From assembly GCA_038254195.1 (NCBI GenBank), contig JBBSGJ010000131.1, positions 1-6,716 of the forward strand: a stretch of 6,716 bases of DNA, in the 5' to 3' direction. How positions within the stretch are numbered: position 1 is the first letter of the stretch; every line of letters begins with the position of its first letter. The notes under the pieces were generated by a model, which was not told the origin of the DNA, searched no databases, and worked only from the letters and a program-made list of their open reading frames with translations. Shown in pieces: positions 1 to 5,090 of this stretch. Both the position numbers and the translations under genes were made by a program. The stretch comes from JBBQAA01 sp038254195 (GTDB taxonomy: Bacteria > Actinomycetota > Thermoleophilia > Solirubrobacterales > Solirubrobacteraceae).

Positions 1-304
1 AAGCCCTTGCCGGTGGCCGTGTGGTTGGACGAGTCCTCGTCCGTCCACGCCACCTTGGTGCCCTGCTTGATCGTGAGGTTCGGGGGCTTGTACTTGAATA
101 GTTCACGATGGCGATCTTCACGCCCTTGCCCGCGCCACCGTCGACCGAGGGCTGAGCGGTCGCCGCCCCGCCGCCTCCCGTAGGGCCGGCCGAGTCGCTG
201 GACGGCTTGGTCAGGAGGATGATCAGCGTCGCGCCGACCGCGATGACGACCATCACCGCCAGCAGCGGCAACACCTTGGCCCGGTCGGTCAGCAGATTGC
301 CCAT
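1..304 (-). pseudogene. Membrane-anchored cupredoxin (blue-copper-like), frameshifted and cut by the window edge
   Basis: On the minus strand, ATG at 304-302 opens a frame preceded in frame by two TAG codons, so the start is well constrained, though there is no clear Shine-Dalgarno. Residues about 11-32 (VLPLLAVMVVIAVGATLIIL) form one hydrophobic anchor. A Gly/Ser/Ala/Pro linker follows, then VKIAIVNY at residues 62-69. At about 96-101 the cupredoxin homology moves to another frame, which reads FKYKPPNLTIKQGTKVAW and then TDEDSSNHTATGKGF to base 1. In this family N-F-x-Y/F-x-P is normally continuous, so either two bases (TA) were inserted or one was lost. The His in NHTAT sits where the first type-1 copper ligand is expected; the Cys/His/Met loop would lie outside the window. 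The likely role is an extracytoplasmic, membrane-tethered electron carrier or copper protein. It lies 53 nt after the merR-like gene in the same direction, so co-transcription is likely. The frame break could be a true mutation or a sequencing error. Confidence 0.72.
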
Positions 305-320
305 CGCCGTCTACTACGCG

Positions 321-337
321 CCCGGCGCGTGGCCGGG
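321..337. other. GC-rich hairpin between the MerR gene and the cupredoxin gene
   Basis: CCCGGC (321-326) and GCCGGG (332-337) form a perfect 6-bp stem around a 5-base loop. It lies in the 53-nt gap between the MerR stop and the cupredoxin start. No T-run follows on either strand, so it is not a classical intrinsic terminator. It could attenuate transcription, protect an mRNA end, or be chance in GC-rich DNA. Confidence 0.25.
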
Positions 338-357
338 TCACGGCGGAGGCCGCGGGC

Positions 358-765
358 TCAGGCGGCCCGGACGACCTCAGGGAAGAGGCCGCACTCCTCG
401 AGCGTGGGGCAGCAGCACTGCCGGGCCGTCTCCAGCCACACGCGGATGGCCTGCGCGCGCTCGATGAGCGCCTCGACCTCGGGCACCTTGACCTCGGCCA
501 GCGCGGACAACCGTTCCCCGGCCACGCCCATGTCCGAGCCCCTCAGCAGGCTGCCGATCTCCTCCAGGGAGAGGCCGGCGCTCTGGGCGGTCCTGATCAC
601 CCCGAGCGTGGGAAGGATGTCCGGGTCATAGACCCGCCGCCCGCCGGCCCGCTCGGCGGGGGACAGCAGGCCGATCGACTCGTAGTAGCGCAACGTCGAG
701 GCGGCGACACCGCTACGGCGAGCGACCTCGCCGATCGACCAGCGCTCACCCTCTGACGTGCTCAT
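358..765 (-). CDS. MerR-family transcriptional regulator with Cys-rich C-terminus (probable metal or redox sensor)
   Basis: This is a 135-residue protein, the usual length for short MerR sensors. Residues 9-31 (WSIGEVARRSGVAASTLRYY...) are the N-terminal helix-turn-helix with the family's LRYYESIGLL signature. Wing residues follow (AGGRRVYDPD, 40-49), then a long dimerisation helix (about 85-115). The C-terminus holds Cys117, Cys118, Cys119 and Cys125 in CCCPTLEEC. The C117-x7-C125 spacing equals that of the CueR metal loop. By eye, the position where divalent-metal sensors carry a Cys at the start of the dimer helix is not Cys here, so Cu(I) or redox sensing is as plausible as Zn or Hg; the ligand cannot be assigned. 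ATG at 765 has a purine-rich GGTGGGACGGGG tract just upstream. The divergent promoter at 779-809 fits activation by DNA untwisting, and the neighbouring cupredoxin supports a metal theme. Confidence 0.93.
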   Translation of the reverse strand: MSTSEGERWSIGEVARRSGVAASTLRYYESIGLLSPAERAGGRRVYDPDILPTLGVIRTAQSAGLSLEEIGSLLRGSDMGVAGERLSALAEVKVPEVEALIERAQAIRVWLETARQCCCPTLEECGLFPEVVRAA

Positions 766-778
766 CCCCGTCCCACCC

Positions 779-809
779 TTGACTTCGAGTCGGCTTGAAG
801 GAGCAAGCT
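779..809 (+). promoter_or_regulatory. MerR/SoxR-type promoter and operator dyad
   Basis: TTGACT at 779-784 is a good -35. CAAGCT at 804-809 is a weak -10, separated by 19 bp, the over-long spacing typical of MerR-activated promoters. Between them an 18-bp dyad, CTTCGAGTC (783-791) and GGCTTGAAG (792-800), matches at 7 of 9 positions per arm. The dyad sits relative to -35 and -10 as in the well-known soxS promoter. It points rightward toward the gene at 836 and lies 18 bp upstream of the divergent regulator start, so it probably also controls the regulator and cupredoxin. Confidence 0.72.
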
Positions 810-835
810 AGCGCGGACACCCCCTAGGAGGCCCC

Positions 836-1150
836 GTGCTGCCCGACGACCCACCCATCGCCTGCTCCCTCGACCGCGAGGCCGGCCCCCGGCGCCGGGC
901 CCGCTGGCAGGCGCTCGTCGACCGGGCGCTGATCTCCCACGCCCGGACCCGGGACGGCGCCCGGCACCGCTACCGGTCCGACCCCGGCGTCGAGGCGGAG
1001 CTCGGCGCCCTCGTCGCGCTGGAGGCGGACTGCTGCCCGTCCCTGGACCTCCGGGTGACCCGCGACGACGGCGCGCTCGTGCTCGACGTCAGCGGGCCGC
1101 CGGAGGCGCGGCCGATCGTGGAGCTCTTCGCGGCCGGTGGTGAGCCGTGA
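836..1150 (+). CDS. Small MerR-linked protein with Cys-Cys motif, function unknown
   Basis: GTG at 836 is chosen because AGGAGG lies at 826-831, four bases upstream, in a leader expected from the MerR-type promoter at 779-809. The 104-residue product is soluble, with no signal peptide or membrane segment. Visible features are ACSL near the N-terminus (Cys10), a basic RRRARWQALVDRAL helix (19-32), SDPGVEAELGALVALEADCC (48-67, with Cys66-Cys67) and LVLDVSGPPEARPIVELF near the C-terminus. The layout (CSL, W-x-x-L, PGV-x-x-EL, LE-x-x-CC, LDV) looks like small uncharacterised proteins I recall beside MerR regulators in actinobacterial and metal-resistance loci; that is memory, not a search. The three cysteines could bind a soft metal such as Cu(I), Hg(II) or Zn(II). 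It is divergent from the regulator and is its most likely target. Its 3' end abuts the Nramp remnant tail-to-tail. Confidence 0.78.
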   Translation: MLPDDPPIACSLDREAGPRRRARWQALVDRALISHARTRDGARHRYRSDPGVEAELGALVALEADCCPSLDLRVTRDDGALVLDVSGPPEARPIVELFAAGGEP

Positions 1151-1159
1151 CAGTCGGAT

Positions 1160-1943
1160 GAGCAGAAACCGGGCGAGCGGCCGGTGGCGCGCTCCAGCGC
1201 AGATGGGCAGGCGACCACGACGAACAGACCGATGATCCCGGTCAGCGCGGCGCCGGTGACGACGTCCACGCGTTCGTAGCGCAGGTCTGTCGTGGTCAGG
1301 CGCTTGTCGACGACGTACGACTGCTGGAAGGCCAGGCCCCACGGGGCCAGGGTCGTCCCGATGGTGGCGACGACGGTGAGGATCCCCGCGCGGGTGAGGG
1401 GCAGGTTGGGAACCACCAGGCCACGTCCGGCGGCGGCCCAGTCCGGATGGGCCAGGAGGCCGGAGACGATGAGCGGCTCGTTCCGGCGAGAACCTCCATG
1501 CCCGCGGCGATCCCCGCGAACTCGGCGCAGATCGTGCCGACGTTGGCGACCACCAGGGCGGTCAGGGCCACCTGGGTCCGCCGGCGCCCGTAGCGCTCGC
1601 TCACCAGGCGCATGAGGCCCCTTACCCGTGACCACCCCCGTGCGGGCCGCGACCTCGTGGAAGACGACGAGCGCGACGGTGGAGACGAGGAGGACCCACA
1701 GCAGCTCAGAGCCGCAGTCGGCGCCGAGGATGGAGTACGTCGTGATCCCGGCGGGTCGTCGTCGGAGAGCCCGGCCAGGAGCCCCGGTCCGAGGACGGCC
1801 AGGAGGCCCACGACCCCGGCCCGCCGGCCGCGTAGCGCCGCCAGGGCGCGATGGGGGACGCGCGGAACGAGGTGGGGCCGGGGCAGGCGTCGGGGCAGGC
1901 GCCGGGGGTTGGGCGGCTCGCCCCCTGAACCCGATCGCGCCAT
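1160..1943 (-). pseudogene. Degenerate Nramp-family divalent metal transporter
   Basis: Homology to Nramp transporters is spread over two minus-strand frames. From ATG 1943 the first piece ends in GLLAVLGPGLLAGLSDDDP, the TM1 region. At about 1750 the frame changes (CCGCCGGG, apparently one base short) to GITTYSILGADCGSELLWVL and the FHEVAARTGVVTGKG region. At the C4 run near 1617-1620 it changes back (one base extra), giving LMRLVSERYGRRRTQVALTA and EFAGIAAGMEVLAG. Near 1483 it changes again to LIVSGLLAHPDW, GTTLAPWGLAFQQSYVVDK and the ALTGIIGLFVVVAC helix. Relative to the family, a stretch of roughly 40 residues seems missing near 1483. Everything after VVVAC, normally several more helices, is gone, and the frame runs into the antisense of the neighbouring gene. 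The 3' boundary is approximate. Truncation plus deletion argue for true decay. The TM1 motif is DDDP-x-G rather than canonical DPGN, and TM6 lacks the usual Met, as in Nramp-related side branches. Confidence 0.8.
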
Positions 1944-1988
1944 GGTCGCGGCGACAGGAGCACCCGAGGACGGCGGGTCGCGGGCGCG

Positions 1989-2005
1989 CTTGCGCTCAGC
2001 GCGAG
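1989..2005 (-). terminator. Weak hairpin overlapping the beta-propeller gene stop codon
   Basis: On the minus strand, CTCGCGC and GCGCAAG pair at six of seven positions around the TGA stop (1998-1996). There is no T-tract downstream, so termination is only a possibility. It separates the beta-propeller gene from the Nramp remnant, which starts 53 nt further on. Confidence 0.2.
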
Positions 2006-3489
2006 TAGACCGCCAGGCGTCCCGAGGTGACGTGATCGTTCGCGCTCCCCTCGGGCAGCCAGACCCGGCCGCCGACGACGATGGGGGAGTTCCAGTGGCC
2101 CTCCCCCGCGGCCAGCGAGGCGACCCGCGCCCCGGTGGTCGGCCGGTAGACGTTCAGCCTCCCGCCGGCGTCGTAGACGTAGAGCAGACCGCCCGCGAGG
2201 ACCGGGCTCGTCCCCGCCGCGCCGTTGGCCCAGACCTGCCGCAGGCGCCCCCCGCGCACCCGGTAGGCAGCCGTCCCGTTGTCCGTGGCGACGAAGACGA
2301 GGTCGCCGCTCACCGCCGGCGCGCCGCTGGTCAGGACCTGGCCCCCCCCGGGCAGCTTCAGGGTCTGCTTCTGGCCGCCGAGCCGCGGGCTCGGGCGGGT
2401 GGTCCGGCCGTTCGGGCGGGCGCGTGAGAGCACGTCCATGCGCGCGTCCTTGCCGCCTTGGAGCACGAGCCCGCCGGGAAGCAGCACGGGGTCCACGGAC
2501 CCGAGGTCAAGGTCCGTGTCGGTGAGCTGCTGCTGGTTGTAGGGGGTCCAGTTGCGCCGCAGGCGGAGGTCCGGGAACGAGAGGACGAGCATCGAGTCAC
2601 CCCAGAAGCGCCGGCCGTCGAAGGGGCCGTTGCCGGTGGCGACGTAGACCTCGCGCTTGGCCCGGTCGACGACCGCGCCCGCCCGACCCCAGATCGCCGA
2701 GTCGCTCGCCAGCCCCAGGCCGCGCTTCGTGCACGTGGAGGGCCGCTGCAGGAAGCGCCGGTCCGAGCACAGCGAGTTGAAGACCGCATGGATGCGTCCC
2801 GTGCTTCGCGCGATGGTTACGACGTGACCCTGGTAGGGGTCGGCGTCGCCGACATAGCCGCCCGTGGTCGCGAGCACGTAGCCGTCGAAGACGCTGAGCG
2901 CGGAGGTGATCTTCTCCCGGGAGGGCAGGCGGGTGACCGCGACGGGCCATGCGCCCGCGCGCGCCTCACGACCGTTCTCGACGCTGAGCTTGTGGATCTT
3001 CCCGTCGGGGGAGGAGGCGTAGACCGAACGGTGGTCGGGATCGGCGGCGGGGGCGGCGTTCGTGATCTGCGTGCTGCGCTCCCAGCCACGGATCCCGGGC
3101 GGGACGAACTGCCAGAGGCGCTTGCCGCTCACCGCGTCGAGGGCCAGGGTCCGTCCGTAGCTCGTCGTCACCACGATGACGTCGTGGGCCCTCCCGTGCA
3201 CGCGCACGCGCGGGAGGAAGATGGGGGAGGAGTCCACGGTGCCGGGCAGGCCGATCGTGTGGCGGCGCAGCTTTCCGGCACTGGCGGCGGTGATCTGGGT
3301 CGCCGCCGACGTGGAGTTCGTCCGCGCGGCGTCGATCCCGAACTGCGGCCAGGCGCGCGGCGACGGGGACGCCGCGACGGCCGTGAGCGGTCGCGCGACC
3401 GCGGGCGGCGGCGAAGCGGTGGGTTCTCCCGCCCCGCAGCCGGCGGGCGCGGCGAGGAGCGCGAGTCCCGCAAGGGCACGCCTCACCAC
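1996..3489 (-). CDS. Secreted PQQ-like beta-propeller repeat protein, probable lipoprotein
   Basis: The product is 497 residues from GTG 3489, or 496 from the adjacent GTG at 3486. GAGGTG lies 5-10 nt upstream. The N-terminus RRALAGLALLAAPAGC is a short signal peptide with a candidate lipobox Cys18, though Pro at -3 is unusual; an Ala/Ser/Pro linker follows (20-45). At least six propeller strands of the PQQ-like type recur: GRTLALDAVSGKRLWQF (112-128), GKIHKLSVENGRE (163-175), GHVVTIARSTGRIH (221-234), GDSMLVLSFPDLRL (297-310), NGTAAYRVRGGRLRQVW (404-420) and GGRLNVYRPTTGARVASL (442-459). Motifs VATGNGPFD...WGDS (283-299) and DTDLDLGSVDPVLLPG (324-339) are also typical. Cys241 and Cys253 could form a disulfide. 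PQQ or metal ligands cannot be confirmed by eye, so it may be a cofactor-free scaffold rather than a dehydrogenase. It is translationally coupled to the small ORF upstream. Confidence 0.9.
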   Translation of the reverse strand: MVRRALAGLALLAAPAGCGAGEPTASPPPAVARPLTAVAASPSPRAWPQFGIDAARTNSTSAATQITAASAGKLRRHTIGLPGTVDSSPIFLPRVRVHGRAHDVIVVTTSYGRTLALDAVSGKRLWQFVPPGIRGWERSTQITNAAPAADPDHRSVYASSPDGKIHKLSVENGREARAGAWPVAVTRLPSREKITSALSVFDGYVLATTGGYVGDADPYQGHVVTIARSTGRIHAVFNSLCSDRRFLQRPSTCTKRGLGLASDSAIWGRAGAVVDRAKREVYVATGNGPFDGRRFWGDSMLVLSFPDLRLRRNWTPYNQQQLTDTDLDLGSVDPVLLPGGLVLQGGKDARMDVLSRARPNGRTTRPSPRLGGQKQTLKLPGGGQVLTSGAPAVSGDLVFVATDNGTAAYRVRGGRLRQVWANGAAGTSPVLAGGLLYVYDAGGRLNVYRPTTGARVASLAAGEGHWNSPIVVGGRVWLPEGSANDHVTSGRLAVYSR

Positions 3490-3614
3490 CGCACCTCGCG
3501 CCCACGCAACCGGGCGCCGAGAACCTTGCCGAGCAGCGCGGCCCAGTCGATGACGCCCGCGACGAGGTGGGCGGCCGCCCCCGTCACGAGTCGTCCGGCG
3601 AGGCGGGTGACCAT
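3483..3614 (-). CDS. Small 43-residue protein upstream of, and coupled to, the beta-propeller gene
   Basis: ATG 3614 to TGA 3485-3483 encodes 43 residues, starting MVTRLAGRLVTGAAAHLVAG and ending LRGREVRW. The middle (LVTGAAAHLVAGVIDWAALL) is hydrophobic and could be one membrane or amphipathic helix; the C-terminus is strongly basic. About nine of ten codons end in G or C, as in the real genes here. The TGA overlaps the downstream GTG start as GTGA (or by 7 nt if GTG 3489 is used), a layout that favours translational coupling. The run of six G directly before ATG is too close to act as a normal ribosome site, so a leaderless or nearly leaderless start is possible. A long antisense frame continues upstream over tig, but that is a codon-phase shadow. 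I do not recognise the protein; a role in membrane targeting or regulation of the propeller protein is only a guess. Confidence 0.5.
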   Translation of the reverse strand: MVTRLAGRLVTGAAAHLVAGVIDWAALLGKVLGARLRGREVRW

Positions 3615-3641
3615 CCCCCCTGACGGTATCGTGGCCTGCTC
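3615..3641. promoter_or_regulatory. 27-bp divergent promoter region between the small ORF and tig
   Basis: Only 27 bp separate ATG 3614 (minus) and GTG 3642 (plus), so core promoter elements for both directions must overlap each other or the flanking genes. TATCGT at 3627-3632 is a possible -10 for tig and would place transcription start at or next to GTG 3642, implying a leaderless message. The same bases read GATACC on the minus strand (3629-3624), a possible -10 for the small ORF. No convincing -35 is seen on either side. Confidence 0.35.
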
Positions 3642-5030
3642 GTGCCCGACACCGAGGTCAAGGCGAGGGTCACCGAGCTGCCCGAGTCCCGGGTGCGCGT
3701 GGAGGCCGAGGTACCCGCCGCCGAGGTCGAGCGCCGGCTCTCCCAGGCCGCCCGCCAGCTCGGTGAGCAGCTCCGCGTCCCGGGCTTCCGGCGCGGGAAG
3801 GTGCCGCCCCCCGTGGTCATCCGCCGGGTGGGGCGCGACGCCGTGCTCGACGAGGCCGTCCGCGAATCCCTCGGGCGCTGGTACGCCGACGCGCTCGACG
3901 TCGCCGGCATCCATCCCGTCGGCTCCCCCGACCTGAACGTCGGCGACCTCCCCGCCGAGGGCGAGCCGCTCACCTTCACGGTCGAGATCGGCGTGCGACC
4001 CACCGCCCAGCTCGGCCCCTACAAGGGTCTCGAGGTCGGTCGCCGCGAGCCCGTGGCGGACCCCGCCGCCGTCGACGCGGAGATCGAGGCGCTGCGCAAC
4101 CGCCTGGCCAAGGTCGAGACCGCCGACCACCCGGCGCAGGAGGGCGACTTCCTCGTCCTGGACTACTCGGGAGACCTCGAGGGCGAGTCCTTCCCGGGCG
4201 GCGAGGGCCGGGACCAGCTCATCGAGCTCGGCTCGGGCCGCCTCATCCCCGGCTTCGAGGACCAGCTCGTGGGGCTGCGCGCCGGGGAGGACAAGGAGTT
4301 TCCGATCGTCTTCCCCGACGACTACGGGGCGCCGGATCTCGCGGGCAGGCAGGCGACGTTCTCGGTCCACGTCTCCGACGTCAAGGAGAAGATCCTGCCG
4401 CCCGTCGACGATGCCCTGGCCGCCGACGCGGCCGGCTTCGATTCGCTCGACGAGCTGCGTGAGGACATCACCGTACGCGTGAAGGAGGCCGACGAGGAGG
4501 CGGTCGCGCGCGACTTCCGCGAGGCCGCGCTCGACGCCGCGGTGGCCGGGGCGACCGTCGAGGTCCCCGACGAGCTCACCCACGCCCGGGCCCACGAGCT
4601 CTGGGAGCAGACCGTGAGCACCCTCGCCCGCCAGGGCATCTCGCGCGAGGTCTACCTGCGCATGACCGGCCGGCCGGAGGAGGAGATCGTGCACGAGGCG
4701 ATCCCCGAGGCCGAGACGGCCCTGCGACGCGAGGCCGTGCTCGCCGCCGTGGTCGAGGCGGAGGGGATCGAGCCAAGCGAGGAGGAGCTGCTCGAGACGC
4801 TCCAGGACGCGGCCGAGCACGGGCAGGTCACGCCCGCGAAGATGCTCGAGCGCCTACGCAAGCTGGGCCGGCTCGACGCGCTCAAGGAGGAGCTCGCGGT
4901 GCGCCGCGCGCTCGAGCTCCTGGCCGAGGAGGCCACGCCCGTGCCGCTCGCGTCCGAGCCCGAGCAGGACGACGCTGGGGACGAGCCCGTCCCGGCCGCC
5001 GGCCCGAAGCTCTGGACTCCGGGCTCCTAG
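3642..5030 (+). CDS. tig: Trigger factor, ribosome-associated chaperone and prolyl isomerase
   Basis: This 462-residue protein binds the ribosome at the nascent-chain exit and shields new proteins. All three domains are visible. The N-terminal ribosome-binding domain (1-about 115) has the signature GFRRGKVP at 48-55. The FKBP-type peptidyl-prolyl isomerase domain (about 166-250) begins GDFLVLDYSGDLEGESF, then shows LIPGFEDQLVGLRAGE (201-216) and FPDDYGAPDLAGRQATF (224-240). The long alpha-helical C-terminal chaperone arms run to about 430. A low-complexity acidic/Pro tail (about 431-462) ends in LWTPGS. GTG 3642 is the first start codon after an in-frame TGA at 3621 and gives the complete N-terminus; there is no Shine-Dalgarno. 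In many bacteria tig precedes clpP-clpX, but here the next gene is a secreted repeat protein. The length is normal and there are no disruptions. Confidence 0.97.
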   Translation: MPDTEVKARVTELPESRVRVEAEVPAAEVERRLSQAARQLGEQLRVPGFRRGKVPPPVVIRRVGRDAVLDEAVRESLGRWYADALDVAGIHPVGSPDLNVGDLPAEGEPLTFTVEIGVRPTAQLGPYKGLEVGRREPVADPAAVDAEIEALRNRLAKVETADHPAQEGDFLVLDYSGDLEGESFPGGEGRDQLIELGSGRLIPGFEDQLVGLRAGEDKEFPIVFPDDYGAPDLAGRQATFSVHVSDVKEKILPPVDDALAADAAGFDSLDELREDITVRVKEADEEAVARDFREAALDAAVAGATVEVPDELTHARAHELWEQTVSTLARQGISREVYLRMTGRPEEEIVHEAIPEAETALRREAVLAAVVEAEGIEPSEEELLETLQDAAEHGQVTPAKMLERLRKLGRLDALKEELAVRRALELLAEEATPVPLASEPEQDDAGDEPVPAAGPKLWTPGS

Positions 5031-5090
5031 CGCTCCAACAAACGTCCGTCCGGAGTGGGGACGTGCTACCGATCGGTCGATACGGGCGCC
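5031..5090 (+). promoter_or_regulatory. Intergenic region with a palindrome and candidate -10 before the secreted repeat protein
   Basis: After the tig stop, ACGTCC (5042-5047) and GGACGT (5059-5064) can pair across an 11-base loop; without a T-run this is at best a weak terminator. ACCGATCGGT (5068-5077) is a perfect 10-bp palindrome and possible operator. GATACG (5079-5084) ends six bases before ATG 5091, the spacing expected for a leaderless transcript. All of this is inference from short motifs. Confidence 0.25.

Noticed and set aside
970..1160. Extension of the Nramp frame into a longer intact protein
   Set aside because: Beyond VVVAC the frame loses family resemblance and is antisense to the 836-1150 gene.
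1612..2427. Plus-strand open frames over the Nramp remnant and the propeller 3' end
   Set aside because: Arg/Pro/Ala-rich shadow translations with no motif, opposite to recognisable minus-strand homology.
2458..3936. Plus-strand 492-codon open frame across the beta-propeller gene
   Set aside because: It is low-complexity Arg/Gly/Ala/Val antisense shadow; the minus strand carries the recognisable propeller protein, and the frame also runs into tig in the wrong phase.
3615..4820. Long minus-strand open frame antisense to tig (continuing the 43-codon ORF frame)
   Set aside because: It mirrors the tig codon phase in GC-rich DNA, where stops are rare; the translation is a Gly/Leu/Asp-rich string without domain features, and tig on the plus strand is unmistakable.
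5042..5064. Intrinsic terminator after tig
   Set aside because: The stem is only six base pairs with an 11-base loop and no T-run; kept only as a remark in the intergenic entry.
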